Counted from the first letter of the stretch, positions 27,445 to 37,950 are shown. The stretch is 64,000 bases of DNA from Agarilytica sp045430345 (GCA_045430345.1 JAILXT010000001.1:1354953-1418952), one strand, 5' to 3'. Translations and numbers: made by a program. Notes: a model not told the origin generated them from the letters alone.

Positions 27445-28227
27445 CTAGCGGACGATTCCCCGAGTAGAAACCCGCAACGATTCACTTAGGGTTTTAATCT
27501 CGCCACCGTGATCGGTTAATTCAGATAACTCACCTAAAGCGGACTCGAGTGTTAGCCCGCGACGATAGATAATTTTGAATGCTTTTGAGAGGTTTGCGAG
27601 CTGATCTTTACTAAAATCTCGGCGCTTCAAGCCTTCCAGGTTGATACTTCTTGCCGCCGCTGGCGCACCCGCCACTGTCACAAAAGCTGGAATATCTTTT
27701 CCAACCGCACTGCCCATACCGGTAAAGCTATGGGTACCGATTGCGCAGTACTGATGAACCAAGGTATAGCCACTTAAAATAGCCCAGTCACCAACGTCAA
27801 CATGCCCGGCAAGGGAGGCGTTATTTACAAGAATACAGTGATTCCCAATCACGCTATCATGCCCGACATGTGCATAGGCCATAATTAAATTATCGTTGCC
27901 AATTGTGGTTTCTGATCGGTCCTGCACCGTGCCTCTATGAATAGTAACGCCTTCACGAATTACGTTTCGATCACCGATCACTAAGCGCGTCGGCTCACCA
28001 GAGTACTTCAAGTCAGGGGTATCTTCACCAATAGACGAGAACTGCATGATACGATTATTTTCACCGATAACCGTTGGGCCTTTTACAACCACATGAGAAG
28101 CAACTTCGGTGCCTGCGCCAATTTTGACGTCGGGTCCAATTATGGACCACGGACCCACTTTCACCCCTTCGGCAAGCTCCGCAGAAGGGTCAACAATCGC
28201 ACGGTTATCAATCATAGGTTCGCTCAT
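27445..28227 (-). CDS. lpxA: UDP-N-acetylglucosamine acyltransferase
   Basis: 260 residues from ATG 28227 (MSEPMIDNRAIVDPSA); the open frame begins 16 codons earlier but would then overlap fabZ. First step of lipid A synthesis. Left-handed beta-helix hexapeptide repeats run from about 10 to 190, with the catalytic His in AYAHVGHDSVIGNH and a C-terminal helical domain (SKAFKIIYRRGLTLE). It directly follows fabZ, 13 nt apart. Confidence 0.97.
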   Translation of the reverse strand: MSEPMIDNRAIVDPSAELAEGVKVGPWSIIGPDVKIGAGTEVASHVVVKGPTVIGENNRIMQFSSIGEDTPDLKYSGEPTRLVIGDRNVIREGVTIHRGTVQDRSETTIGNDNLIMAYAHVGHDSVIGNHCILVNNASLAGHVDVGDWAILSGYTLVHQYCAIGTHSFTGMGSAVGKDIPAFVTVAGAPAAARSINLEGLKRRDFSKDQLANLSKAFKIIYRRGLTLESALGELSELTDHGGEIKTLSESLRVSTRGIVR

Positions 28228-28240
28228 CTGATGGTTTGAG

Positions 28241-28681
28241 CTATACGCTCCGGTCCGCACACATAATAGTTGCACTCGTGACTAGCTCGCCATCAACAGT
28301 GGCAACACAGTCAAATTTCCATATACCACGTTTTTCAGACACAATTTTTGCTTCAAAAAACACGCGATCACCAGGCACAACTTGACGCTTAAACCGAACT
28401 TTGTCGATGCCAGCAAATAAATAAATGGAACCGTCATCGGGGGTTTTGTCCATTGTTTTAAAACCGAGAACACCGCACGCCTGCGCCATTGCTTCGATCA
28501 GCATGACACCAGGAAAAACAGGAAAATGAGGAAAGTGGCCCTGAAAGACCTCTTCATTCATGGAGACATTTTTATATGCGAGTATTCTTTCACCCTCTTC
28601 TAATTCAACGACGCGATCAATCAACAAGAAAGGATAGCGGTGAGGAAGGTATTTACGAATTTCAACGATGTCCATCAACAT
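28241..28681 (-). CDS. fabZ: 3-hydroxyacyl-ACP dehydratase FabZ
   Basis: 146 residues from 28681, or 144 from ATG 28675 (MDIVEIRKYLPHRYP). A hot-dog-fold enzyme of fatty-acid elongation. Catalytic His is in GHFPHFPVFPGVM and Glu in LIEAMAQACG. It sits between lpxD and lpxA as in most gammaproteobacteria, balancing fatty-acid and lipid A synthesis. Confidence 0.97.
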   Translation of the reverse strand: MLMDIVEIRKYLPHRYPFLLIDRVVELEEGERILAYKNVSMNEEVFQGHFPHFPVFPGVMLIEAMAQACGVLGFKTMDKTPDDGSIYLFAGIDKVRFKRQVVPGDRVFFEAKIVSEKRGIWKFDCVATVDGELVTSATIMCADRSV

Positions 28682-28729
28682 GGTATGTGTGCCCCAAAAT
28701 ATTACTTCGCGACGACTGCCGCGCTAGTG

Positions 28730-29758
28730 TTAATTCTTAGAATTTTGCGCTTTTTCAAGCTTTTTAATTCGGCCTGCCAGATCGTCTAATTGCCCAAAAC
28801 GAACAGCAGACTTGCGCCAGCTTTTTGCATCTTGCATAGGCGTCGCAGAAGCAAAAGCTCCGGCTTCTTTTGTGCCCTTGGTTACAATGGTTCCGCCGTT
28901 AAAATGGCAATTATCTGCAATTTCAATATGACCATTGACTGCAACCGCACCAGCGAAGGTGCAATTTTTCCCAATTTTTGTACTTCCCGCGATTCCAACA
29001 CAGCCGGCTATCGCAGTGTTTTCACCAACCTCAACGTTGTGCGCCATATGAACCTGATTATCGATAATGACCCCATCATGAATAACCGTATCACCAATAG
29101 CGCCACGATCTATCGCTGTACCCGCACCGATTTCCACGTTATCGCCGATAACCACACCACCTAATTGGTGAATCTTAACCCAACCGTCAGCGCTAGGCGC
29201 GAAGCCAAAACCATCAGAGCCTACCGTCGTGCCACTATGGATAATAACGTTCGAGCCAATTCTTACATTCGAATATAAAGATACATTGGGATAGATTAAA
29301 CAATTCTCACCAAGCTGAGAGTTCTCTGAAATCACGACCCCTGGATATATTTCACACCCAGCACCTATTTTTACATTATCCTCGATAACACAATTAGCCC
29401 CAATGGATGCCGATGAATCAATTTCTGCAGAACTAGAAACCACAGCAGACGGATGCACGCCTTCAATACGTTTCGGTCTTGGGTTAAAAAGCCCGCTCGC
29501 TATAGCGTAAGCTTTATAAGGATCCTCCACGACCAAAGCATTACCATTGTAAACTGATTCATGCACTTCACTCAGAATTACCGCCCCTGCTCGCGTGCTC
29601 GATAAGCAATCTACGTAGGACTTAGAGGACAGAAAGCTAAGCTCATCGGAAGTGGCGTCTTCTAGGGAAGCAATACCCGAGAGCGGTATCTCGCCATCAC
29701 CCACAAATCGCGCATTAAGATGGGATGACAGCTCTTTGAGGCTATACTCCTTTTTCAT
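28730..29758 (-). CDS. lpxD: UDP-3-O-(3-hydroxyacyl)glucosamine N-acyltransferase
   Basis: 342 residues: an N-terminal uridine-binding domain (YSLKELSSHLNARFVGDG...), a left-handed beta-helix with hexapeptide repeats (about 100-300), the catalytic His in VHMAHNVEVGEN and a C-terminal helix (IKKLEKAQ). Third step of lipid A synthesis. It lies 39 nt after skp and 48 nt before fabZ. Confidence 0.97.
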   Translation of the reverse strand: MKKEYSLKELSSHLNARFVGDGEIPLSGIASLEDATSDELSFLSSKSYVDCLSSTRAGAVILSEVHESVYNGNALVVEDPYKAYAIASGLFNPRPKRIEGVHPSAVVSSSAEIDSSASIGANCVIEDNVKIGAGCEIYPGVVISENSQLGENCLIYPNVSLYSNVRIGSNVIIHSGTTVGSDGFGFAPSADGWVKIHQLGGVVIGDNVEIGAGTAIDRGAIGDTVIHDGVIIDNQVHMAHNVEVGENTAIAGCVGIAGSTKIGKNCTFAGAVAVNGHIEIADNCHFNGGTIVTKGTKEAGAFASATPMQDAKSWRKSAVRFGQLDDLAGRIKKLEKAQNSKN

Positions 29759-29797
29759 AATTCGTCACTCATAAGGTGAAAGGCGTTTAAACGGCAG

Positions 29798-30304
29798 TTA
29801 TTTTTGCTTATCCAACTCTGTAGCAATATCTTGTGTGACATCGATACTGTCATTCAGCGCCGCAGCAACAGCTTCACGCTTTATCATCAAATCAATATTT
29901 TTTTCTTCCATATACTTATCGACAACAGCTTTAAGTACGGGCTGATATTTATCGAAGATTGTTTTCAACACTTTATTTTGTTCTGCTTTAATACGTTGCA
30001 TCGCTACATTACGCTCTTTAGCAACACCTTCCATTTTCGCCAAATGTTTTTTCTTATCTTCTTCGCCCCACGTCATACTTTTTGAAGAACGCTCTTTATC
30101 TAAAATTTCTAAGTCTGCAGTTAACCCTTCGTAATCCGCTTTCATTTTAGCGAACTCAGGCGTCGACTCGAAAGCCTCCAAAGTCTGCTGAGCAAATTGA
30201 GTCCGCATAATAGATTCATTGGTATCAAACACGACTATTTTTGCTGCAAATGATACTTGAGCAAGCGCTATAAGTGCCACGGCTAACAATGTCTTTTTAA
30301 TCAT
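29798..30304 (-). CDS. skp: Periplasmic chaperone Skp/OmpH
   Basis: 168 residues from ATG 30304, supported by GGAGAA 7 nt upstream; the longer frame begins within bamA. The signal peptide ends at SFAA. The mature protein is a long helical hairpin rich in Lys and Glu (ILDKERSSKSMTWGEEDKKK, AVVDKYMEEKNIDLMI), as in the jellyfish-shaped trimer that carries outer-membrane proteins. It follows bamA by 43 nt. Confidence 0.93.
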   Translation of the reverse strand: MIKKTLLAVALIALAQVSFAAKIVVFDTNESIMRTQFAQQTLEAFESTPEFAKMKADYEGLTADLEILDKERSSKSMTWGEEDKKKHLAKMEGVAKERNVAMQRIKAEQNKVLKTIFDKYQPVLKAVVDKYMEEKNIDLMIKREAVAAALNDSIDVTQDIATELDKQK

Positions 30305-30347
30305 CGGGGGTTCTCCATTTTTGAAATAGTTATATGTAAAAGGTTGG

Positions 30348-33047
30348 CTAAAAGCCTGCACCAAAAGAAAATTGGAAACGTTTAGCGTCATCCAAACCTG
30401 TGACGTCTGTCGGCCACGCGTAACTAAAGGTCATCGGTCCCATGGCAGATAGCCATTTGAACCCAAAACCATAAGAAGAACGTAATTTGGATAAATCAAA
30501 GTCCGTACATCTCACTTGGTCATGTCTACAGTCAGAAGAGAACACATTTCCTGCATCATAAAACGCCACAAGCTGCATTGAACGAGTATCCTTGGCAAAA
30601 GGAATAGGTAAGATCAACTCAGTATTAAATTCAAAGAGGACATTCCCCCCTGATGACCTTAAGCGGCTCCCTGGAATATCCCGATAAAAGGCAAGCCCGC
30701 CAACATCACAGCCTTCACTAGCATTTTTGGCTAATGTAGCACTATCTTCACATAAAACATAAGCGGGATTTCTATATTCATCGGCAGAAATTCTACCATC
30801 GTTATTCACGTCTTGAGCGGAAGAAAAACCTAAATAGTATTGATCTGCACCAGCGTCAAGCGGCCCCAAGGTATAAGGCTCATACCCTCTAACAGACCCT
30901 ATCCCACCGGTCCGAAAAGTTTCGAAAAACGGCAGTTCGTCCATCCCACCATAACCATCCCCGTAACCAACTTTGGTCCGGAAACGAAGAGTAAAGTCAT
31001 CCCCCAAAGGTACGAATTGCTTCGCCTCGAATTGAAGTTTATAGAATTCTAAATCACTGCCAGGTACCGTTGCTTCAATACTTAATGACTGTGAATTGCC
31101 TCGTGTAGGAAGAATCCCTCGATTCAGGGTATTACGACTCCAAGAAGAGGTTAAAGAAAAAGTATTGAAGCGGTTACCATACTTATCGATAAAACCTGGT
31201 TCTTGCTCGGCAACTAGGTCATTGGTGATAGTAAACGTATTTAGATCGAATTCTTGAGAACGATCCGACGGAAAGATACTCGTACCGGGATTGTGAAACT
31301 CTAGAAAGTCACTTTGGGTTATATAGGAAAAACCAACATCGTACGAATGACGCTCTCCGTCTAAACTAACGTCAAAATCATCATAGAAAAACGGGCTCTG
31401 CCTGATATGCTTTCCAACTGTATCACCAACTTTCAATTGCTGGTTCGCAAATCCCAAGCCAAAACGTAAAAATGAAATTTCCGAAATAGGATAGCCAAAA
31501 GTTACATTTGCTCCGGTAGTATCAGCAGCATAACTACTACCAAAATTAGCACTCGTAAAATCCGAGTTACGGTAGAACAAACTAAATCCTCGGCTTACCC
31601 CATCAGGAGTAAAATAAGGATCGCTATACTGAAAAGTATAATCATCCTGAAAACGATTATGGTTAATACCGAATTGCACTTTTTTCCCAGTACCTAACCA
31701 ATTATTCTCACTAACACTAACCCCAACATTTACTTTGTAGGCTTCAGAATAACCAACACTGGCCTGAATACTTCCCGACGCTTGCTCTTCAACGGTATAA
31801 GACACATCAACTAGATCACTATGACCTGGGACGTCCTTAACATCAATTGCAACCTCTTTAAAATACCCAAGACGCTCAAGCTTAACTTTAGAACTTTCAA
31901 TTCGAGCATTTGACGCAGACGCACCTTCAATCTGTCGCATCTCTCGGCGAATAACCTCATCAGAGGTTTTCCGATTCCCACTAAAATCAATTCGTCTCAC
32001 ATATACACGCTTTCCTGGATCGATCAAAAATGTAATTTCCACACTATTGGTCGAGGGATCTTTTATCGGTATGCCTTCTACCTCAGCATTTGTATAGCCA
32101 GCATTCCCCAGCAATGTTGTGATGTATTCCGAGGTGTTGGTCATGCGTGACTGAGAAAACGTATCGCCAGCCTTTAACAGAAATAAACGTCGCACCGTTT
32201 CTTCTTCAAGAATTGGGTCGCCCGCTAATTCGACTTTACTGACATCATATTTTTGCCCTTCATCCAAATTAAGGGTAATAAATACACCCTTTTTATCAGG
32301 ACTCAGTGAAACCTGCGAAGAAACGACACGAAAATCTAAATACCCTCGATCAAGGTAAAATGAGGAAAGGCTCTCAATATCTCCGGTCAATTTTTCTTTA
32401 GCATATTTATCTGCACTGGAGAAAAAGCCATACCACCGGCTCTCACGAATTTTAACGAGATCAAGCAATGTATCATCATCAAACTTTTCGTTTCCAACGA
32501 GATTAAAGTGCCGAATTTTGGCTGCGCTGCCCTCATCGACATCGATAAGGATTTCCACCATATTATTTGGCAGCTCATCAACAGAAAGGCTTACCGATGC
32601 CCCATAGCGGGCCTGGGCGATATACTGTCGTTCCAATTCCCGAGTAATCCCCTGTAGCTTATGTGCTTGCAGAATCTCCCCTTCAGATAATCCATTATCA
32701 GTCATAATACTTTCTAACTGATCCGTTTTAATCGCCTTATTCCCATCAATTTCAATCGACTTAATTGCTGGCCGCTCCTGAACGACAACAATCAGAGCGC
32801 CCTCATCACGGGCTATCTGAATATTCGTAAAAAAACCGGTGGCATAAAGCTCTCGAATCACGGAACGAACGTCTTCACTGTTAGCCGTATCACCCACTCT
32901 TATAGACATTGCGGCAAACACAGGACTTGCTGATACGCGCTGAAGCCCTTCTAGTCGAATGTCATCAACCTGGAAACTTAACGCAAAAGCATGAGGAGCC
33001 GTTATCAATATGAGAAAAACAGCAAGTAATCGATTTAATTTAAACAA
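30348..33047 (-). CDS. bamA: Outer-membrane protein assembly factor BamA
   Basis: 899 residues, somewhat longer than the E. coli protein. The signal peptide ends at HAFA, then five POTRA repeats (about 22-430; e.g. FQVDDIRLEGLQRV, KSIEIDGNKAIKTDQL) and a 16-strand barrel. The loop-6 motif VRGYEPYTLGP is present, and the chain ends in a terminal Phe after FQFSFGAG. It forms the core of the BAM machine and is flanked by rseP and skp, the universal order. Confidence 0.97.
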   Translation of the reverse strand: MFKLNRLLAVFLILITAPHAFALSFQVDDIRLEGLQRVSASPVFAAMSIRVGDTANSEDVRSVIRELYATGFFTNIQIARDEGALIVVVQERPAIKSIEIDGNKAIKTDQLESIMTDNGLSEGEILQAHKLQGITRELERQYIAQARYGASVSLSVDELPNNMVEILIDVDEGSAAKIRHFNLVGNEKFDDDTLLDLVKIRESRWYGFFSSADKYAKEKLTGDIESLSSFYLDRGYLDFRVVSSQVSLSPDKKGVFITLNLDEGQKYDVSKVELAGDPILEEETVRRLFLLKAGDTFSQSRMTNTSEYITTLLGNAGYTNAEVEGIPIKDPSTNSVEITFLIDPGKRVYVRRIDFSGNRKTSDEVIRREMRQIEGASASNARIESSKVKLERLGYFKEVAIDVKDVPGHSDLVDVSYTVEEQASGSIQASVGYSEAYKVNVGVSVSENNWLGTGKKVQFGINHNRFQDDYTFQYSDPYFTPDGVSRGFSLFYRNSDFTSANFGSSYAADTTGANVTFGYPISEISFLRFGLGFANQQLKVGDTVGKHIRQSPFFYDDFDVSLDGERHSYDVGFSYITQSDFLEFHNPGTSIFPSDRSQEFDLNTFTITNDLVAEQEPGFIDKYGNRFNTFSLTSSWSRNTLNRGILPTRGNSQSLSIEATVPGSDLEFYKLQFEAKQFVPLGDDFTLRFRTKVGYGDGYGGMDELPFFETFRTGGIGSVRGYEPYTLGPLDAGADQYYLGFSSAQDVNNDGRISADEYRNPAYVLCEDSATLAKNASEGCDVGGLAFYRDIPGSRLRSSGGNVLFEFNTELILPIPFAKDTRSMQLVAFYDAGNVFSSDCRHDQVRCTDFDLSKLRSSYGFGFKWLSAMGPMTFSYAWPTDVTGLDDAKRFQFSFGAGF

Positions 33048-33132
33048 TGGAAGTTAGCCAGACCTTATAATTCTTTGACATGCTGGAGAATATCGACAAG
33101 ATATCCAGGTCCAGCACTCGTTTAATGACCCA

Positions 33133-34494
33133 TTAGGCCCCTAAAATATCGTTATAGAAAGCGATCATCATGACACCAAACAGCATGACAATCCCCACAT
33201 TCAGGCTCCAAACCTGCACTTCTTGGGAGACAGGGCTACCTTTAACCCACTCAATAACGGCGAAAACTATATGCCCCCCATCCAATATAGGGACAGGAAG
33301 TAAATTCATAACACCCAGAACAATGCTTAAGTGAGCTAAAAAGGACAAAAAGGCCCAAAAACCCAGCTCCGCGTGGGAGGCGGCAACTTTAGCAATGCCA
33401 ATCGGACCACTCAAGTTTTTAGAGGATATTTCGCCAAAAATAAGCTTTTTCATAGATAGTAATATGAATACGCTTGTATCCCAGGTTTCTGTCAGTGACG
33501 CAGACATGGCCGAGAACACGTTATAACGATGTACTCGTACCATTTCTTCAGGAAGTTTGGGCAAGACCACAGACACACCCGCCCTTCCTATGACCTCTCC
33601 GGAATCTAATGTGAGTGATTCTGGAGTAAGCGTTAGAGGCACCGGCTCGCCACCGCGAAGAACACTAACATTCATCGTGACGTTGGGGTGTTCACGAACG
33701 TATTTAACCCAGGACTTCCAAGACGCCACGTCCTCCCCGTCTAATGACAAAATCTCATCACCAGATTGAAAACCCGCCCGCTCAGCCGGGCTACCCTCAA
33801 GCACCTTATCTAGGACCTTGCCCAATGCAGGGTAATAAAATTCAAGACCAAGCCCCTTTAAAGGGTTGGGGGACTTTTCATCAGCCAGCCAATTATCCAA
33901 TACACCCTCAGATTCGTATGAAAGCGTCGTGTCTGGATACGTCGTAGTAAACCTAATCGGCCCAGATTCACCTAGGCGAGAAAGTAAGTGCAACGCAACG
34001 GCCTTTCTGGTCGGCGTCGGTTTGCCATCAACTTCGACGATTTCTTGGCCTTCAGCAAGACCAGCATGCGCCGCAATCGAATCGACTTCGACATGGCCAA
34101 TAACTGGCGAATACGACGTCGTACCCTTAACCAGTAAGATGAGCCAATAAAAAAAGATAGCTAACACAAAATTAGCAAATGGCCCCGCAAAAAAGATGAT
34201 GATACGCTGCCACTCTGGCTTATCCCCGAGTGTGCGAGACATATCTTCTTGCGCTACCTCCTCATTCCTTTCATCGAGGGGTTTTACATAGCCACCTAGC
34301 GGTATTGCTGATATCGCAAACTCAGTTCCCTTTGAATCAGTCCACGTCCAAAGACGACGCCCAAAACCAACGGAAAAGCGAAGCACCTTTACGCCAAATA
34401 TCCGCATTGCATAGAAGTGCCCAAATTCGTGAATTGGGACGAGAATACATATGGCAAGAAGAAACCAAAGCGCCGTTACAAAATGTTCAAACAC
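33133..34494 (-). CDS. rseP: Site-2 intramembrane metalloprotease RseP
   Basis: 453 residues: zinc motif HEFGH near residue 23 in the first membrane helix, two periplasmic PDZ domains (about 120-290; e.g. GSPAERAGFQSGDEILSLDG) and the C-terminal LLPVPILDGGH motif with the third zinc ligand Asp. It releases anti-sigma factors from the inner membrane. By family knowledge it may process the FecR-like protein of this window. Confidence 0.96.
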   Translation of the reverse strand: MFEHFVTALWFLLAICILVPIHEFGHFYAMRIFGVKVLRFSVGFGRRLWTWTDSKGTEFAISAIPLGGYVKPLDERNEEVAQEDMSRTLGDKPEWQRIIIFFAGPFANFVLAIFFYWLILLVKGTTSYSPVIGHVEVDSIAAHAGLAEGQEIVEVDGKPTPTRKAVALHLLSRLGESGPIRFTTTYPDTTLSYESEGVLDNWLADEKSPNPLKGLGLEFYYPALGKVLDKVLEGSPAERAGFQSGDEILSLDGEDVASWKSWVKYVREHPNVTMNVSVLRGGEPVPLTLTPESLTLDSGEVIGRAGVSVVLPKLPEEMVRVHRYNVFSAMSASLTETWDTSVFILLSMKKLIFGEISSKNLSGPIGIAKVAASHAELGFWAFLSFLAHLSIVLGVMNLLPVPILDGGHIVFAVIEWVKGSPVSQEVQVWSLNVGIVMLFGVMMIAFYNDILGA

Positions 34495-34515
34495 AGGATA
34501 TCTCGATAATCTAGG

Positions 34516-35703
34516 TTATTGGAGCTTCACGGCTGTCGCCATCTGGCGTGCGCGCTGATCGGCTTCTATGACAGCATCAATAGAATCTGGTTCTGAAGAT
34601 TCCCATTTTTCCAATACTTCGGCAATAAGCGAGGAAATATCCGTAAATTTAATACGCTCATTCAAAAACAAATCAACAGCTATTTCGTTAGCGGCATTCA
34701 AAGCAACCGCGTAATCAGCGCCAGATGAAGCCACGTCTATCGCCAGTTTCAAGCACGGAAAACGTTCATAATCAGGGGTATCAAACGTCAGCTGAGACAA
34801 CCGCATAAAATCTAGCGCTTCGACCCCAGAAGACACTCTATCGGGATACGCTAAACAATGCGCAATGGGGGTGCGCATATCTGGATTACCCATCTGGGCC
34901 AATACGGAACCATCAACATACTGCACCATGGAATGAATAACGCTCTGAGGGTGGATTACAACCTCTATATCTTCTGGCTTAGCGTCAAACAACCAACACG
35001 CCTCAATAAATTCCAAGCCTTTATTCATCATGGTGGCGGAATCAACGGAGATTTTCCTTCCCATAGACCAATTGGGGTGAGCACAGGCCTCGTCAGGCGT
35101 TACATGTGAAAACGTAGAAAGCTCACGGGTTCGGAATGGCCCGCCAGAACCAGTTAATAATATTTTACTAACACCCGAACTCTTCAACGATACAGCAGCC
35201 CCCTGGACTCTATTCCGCTCAGGCAAACATTGAAAAATAGCATTGTGCTCGCTATCGATGGGTAACAACTCGGCATTATGGCATTTCACCTTTTCAGTAA
35301 ATAAATGCCCGCTCATCACCAAGGCTTCTTTATTTGCCAATAAAACCCGCTTACCCGACTCGACCGCCGCTAGCGTTGGCAATAAACCCGCTGCGCCGAC
35401 GATTGCGGCCATCACCGTATCAGCCTCCGAATCAGATGCGACGTCACAAAGTGCACTTGCGCCGAATAACACTTCGACGGCAGAACCACTTTCTTGAAGT
35501 CGGACTTGAAGAGATTTTGCTAGAGGCTCGTCAGCAACCACTGCGTACTTGGGAGAAAACTGACAACACTGATCAAACAACACATCCGCACTTCGGTGAG
35601 CCGTCAACGCAAACACCTGATAGCGATCAGCGTTTTGCTCAACCACACTTAATGTGCTTTTACCTATAGAGCCGGTAGAGCCAAGGATCGTAATTTTATG
35701 CAT
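34516..35703 (-). CDS. dxr: 1-deoxy-D-xylulose-5-phosphate reductoisomerase
   Basis: 395 residues from ATG 35703; the codon before it is TTG, an unlikely start. Second step of the MEP isoprenoid pathway. NADPH site ITILGSTGSIGKSTL at the N-terminus, ANKEALVMSG, metal-binding LLPIDSEHNAIFQ, and substrate-loop MGRKISVDSATMMNKGLE. It supplies precursors used by the adjacent uppS product. Confidence 0.97.
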   Translation of the reverse strand: MHKITILGSTGSIGKSTLSVVEQNADRYQVFALTAHRSADVLFDQCCQFSPKYAVVADEPLAKSLQVRLQESGSAVEVLFGASALCDVASDSEADTVMAAIVGAAGLLPTLAAVESGKRVLLANKEALVMSGHLFTEKVKCHNAELLPIDSEHNAIFQCLPERNRVQGAAVSLKSSGVSKILLTGSGGPFRTRELSTFSHVTPDEACAHPNWSMGRKISVDSATMMNKGLEFIEACWLFDAKPEDIEVVIHPQSVIHSMVQYVDGSVLAQMGNPDMRTPIAHCLAYPDRVSSGVEALDFMRLSQLTFDTPDYERFPCLKLAIDVASSGADYAVALNAANEIAVDLFLNERIKFTDISSLIAEVLEKWESSEPDSIDAVIEADQRARQMATAVKLQ

Positions 35704-35715
35704 CAAATATCAGCC

Positions 35716-36540
35716 CTACAATTGCCAGTGACTGGACATAAGCGCTAGGGAAAACACCGGAACCGCGGCCACCAGCGCATCAATACGATCAAGTACGCCA
35801 CCGTGGCCTGGGAGTAACTGACTACTATCCTTAACCCCTTGGTGGCGTTTCACCATACTCTCAAGCAAATCACCGACAACAGATATGAGCGCAGTGGGCA
35901 CGGCAATAACCAGTAAAGCCACCAATTCGCCACCCTTGAAGAAAGCATTAAAAGCAATCGCTAAAATCGCTGCCAGAACAACGCCACCAGCCACGCCCTC
36001 CCAGGACTTTCCCGGGCTGACACTCGGCGCAAGCTTTCGCTTGCCAAAAGCACGCCCTGTAAAATATGCGCCAATATCAGCTGAGGCAACCAGGAGCACA
36101 ACGAACAAAACAAGCCAAGCGCCTGAATTTTGATGGCGTAAAAACATGATGCCCAACCACGCAGGCACCAACACGAACACGCCCATAAGCAAACGGGCGG
36201 GAACGGAGCCCCAAATAATTGCACTGGAAGGAAAACCTTGAATCCAGAGCAAAGCAACAGCCCACCAAATACATGACGCAACAAGAATGAACCTTAAGGT
36301 GTCGTCATCATGTGACCAATCGGTAAGAAACCCACAAGCAACGGCCACCACTATGACACAAGCGATATACCCTGACTTTGCCATATTTGAACTAAGCGCA
36401 GATAAGTTACTCCACTCCCAAGTTGCCACGACGAGCACGCAACCAATCGCGACTGAGAAATAGGCCCCAGGTAACAAAAATAACGCGGCTAAAAAACCAA
36501 CAGCCAAAATAACGGCGGTTAAGACCCTCTCTTTAAGCAT
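35716..36540 (-). CDS. cdsA: Phosphatidate cytidylyltransferase
   Basis: 274 residues with about eight membrane helices. It makes CDP-diacylglycerol in the inner membrane. The family signature near the C-terminus is SVVGDLLESMVKRHQGVKDS followed by LLPGHGGVLDRIDAL, both complete. It overlaps uppS by 8 nt and is 12 nt from dxr, so these genes are translationally close. Confidence 0.96.
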   Translation of the reverse strand: MLKERVLTAVILAVGFLAALFLLPGAYFSVAIGCVLVVATWEWSNLSALSSNMAKSGYIACVIVVAVACGFLTDWSHDDDTLRFILVASCIWWAVALLWIQGFPSSAIIWGSVPARLLMGVFVLVPAWLGIMFLRHQNSGAWLVLFVVLLVASADIGAYFTGRAFGKRKLAPSVSPGKSWEGVAGGVVLAAILAIAFNAFFKGGELVALLVIAVPTALISVVGDLLESMVKRHQGVKDSSQLLPGHGGVLDRIDALVAAVPVFSLALMSSHWQL

Positions 36541-37267
36541 TCATAGCCTCTTGCTCAATCTGGTCACCTGTTTTACCAAATCGCCGTTGGCGAGTATAAA
36601 AATCATTCACTGCTTTTTTTAGCGCATCCGCATCAAATTCAGGCCAAAGTAAATCACTAAACACCAGCTCTGCGTACGCCGCCTGCCACAACAAAAAGTT
36701 ACTGATCCGATATTCGCCCCCAGTACGAATAAGTAGATCTAAAGGAGGCAAATCCGCCGTAGAAATATCGTCGGACAATGTATCTTCGGTAATATCATCT
36801 AGCGAAAGCTCGCCATCAAGTACGCGCTTGGCGACCGCTTTTGACGCCTGGGCAATATCCCAACGGCCACCATAATCGGCCGCTATCACCAATGTGGAAT
36901 CGCCTTTACATGCCAAACTTTCTGCTTCTTCAATAGCCCCGGTCAATCGTTTCGAAAAGCGACCCCGATTACCAATCACTTTGAGCTTCACCCCTTCACG
37001 GGAAAGCTTTTTCGCTTCTTTCTTTAAATAGCTGTAAAACAGCCCCATCAAAGCCTCGACCTCTTTTGGGGGACGACGCCAATTCTCACTACTGAACGCA
37101 AACAGAGTAAGCGCCTCTACACCCTCGTTTCGACAAGCAGACAGCACATCCCGAATCCGCTCAACACCGGCTCTATGTCCCGAAATACCCTGCTTACTTT
37201 CGCGCTTCGCCCAACGGTTGTTACCGTCCATAATAATGGCGACATGGCGTAATGACTTGGGATCCAC
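36533..37267 (-). CDS. uppS: Undecaprenyl diphosphate synthase
   Basis: 244 residues, starting at GTG 37267 with GAGG 8 nt upstream; an overlapping ATG 4 nt before it is out of frame. It makes the C55 carrier for peptidoglycan and other polymers. Motifs: HVAIIMDGNNRWAK (catalytic Asp), GHRAGVERIRDVL, TLFAFSSENWRRP, and DLLIRTGGEYRISNFLLWQ. It lies next to cdsA. Confidence 0.96.
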   Translation of the reverse strand: MDPKSLRHVAIIMDGNNRWAKRESKQGISGHRAGVERIRDVLSACRNEGVEALTLFAFSSENWRRPPKEVEALMGLFYSYLKKEAKKLSREGVKLKVIGNRGRFSKRLTGAIEEAESLACKGDSTLVIAADYGGRWDIAQASKAVAKRVLDGELSLDDITEDTLSDDISTADLPPLDLLIRTGGEYRISNFLLWQAAYAELVFSDLLWPEFDADALKKAVNDFYTRQRRFGKTGDQIEQEAMNA

Positions 37268-37392
37268 TCATTGACCTCGATAAAGAATTTGCGCAACTTT
37301 AAAGGAAAGCTGTCATGAAATCGACATATTTTGGCGAAACAACCGCCGCGGGAAGGGAGGTACAAGGGCGCCACACAAGGCGCCCACGCAGG

Positions 37393-37950
37393 TTAAATTT
37401 CCATCAGATCTGCTTCTTTAACGCCTAGCGCCTTATCAACCTGAGCGATAAACTTATCGGTGATTTTTTGAATTTCGTCCTCTGCACGACGCTCATCATC
37501 CTCACCAATTTCTTTTTCTTTTAATAGGTCTTTTACCGTGCCGATTGCATCTCGACGAATATTGCGTACCGAAACACGCGCAGCTTCAGCTTCGCTTCTC
37601 GCTTGTTTGATATAACCTTTACGGGTCTCTTCCGTAAGGGGCGGCATAGGCACCCGAATCAAATCACCCGTCGTCACAGGGTTAAGACCCAAATCAGATT
37701 TCATAATGGCTTTTTCAATATCTGGGACGAGCTGCTTTTCCCACGGGCTAATCGATAACGTTCTCGCATCAAGTACTGACACATTCGCCACCTGAGAAAG
37801 CGGTGTTGGATTATCATAATACATAACGGATACGCCATCGAGAATGCTTGAATGCGCGCGCCCAGTGCGAATTTTATTAAAGTTAACACCCAGCATATCG
37901 ACACTTTTACTCATTCTTTCTTCTGCATCGGCTTTAATGTCATTAATCAT
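37393..37950 (-). CDS. frr: Ribosome recycling factor
   Basis: 185 residues, the standard length. A three-helix bundle with KIRTGRAHSSILDGV, TPLSQVANVSVLDARTL and PMPPLTEETRKGYIKQARSEAE signatures. It frees ribosomes after termination with EF-G. It sits between pyrH and uppS. Confidence 0.98.
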   Translation of the reverse strand: MINDIKADAEERMSKSVDMLGVNFNKIRTGRAHSSILDGVSVMYYDNPTPLSQVANVSVLDARTLSISPWEKQLVPDIEKAIMKSDLGLNPVTTGDLIRVPMPPLTEETRKGYIKQARSEAEAARVSVRNIRRDAIGTVKDLLKEKEIGEDDERRAEDEIQKITDKFIAQVDKALGVKEADLMEI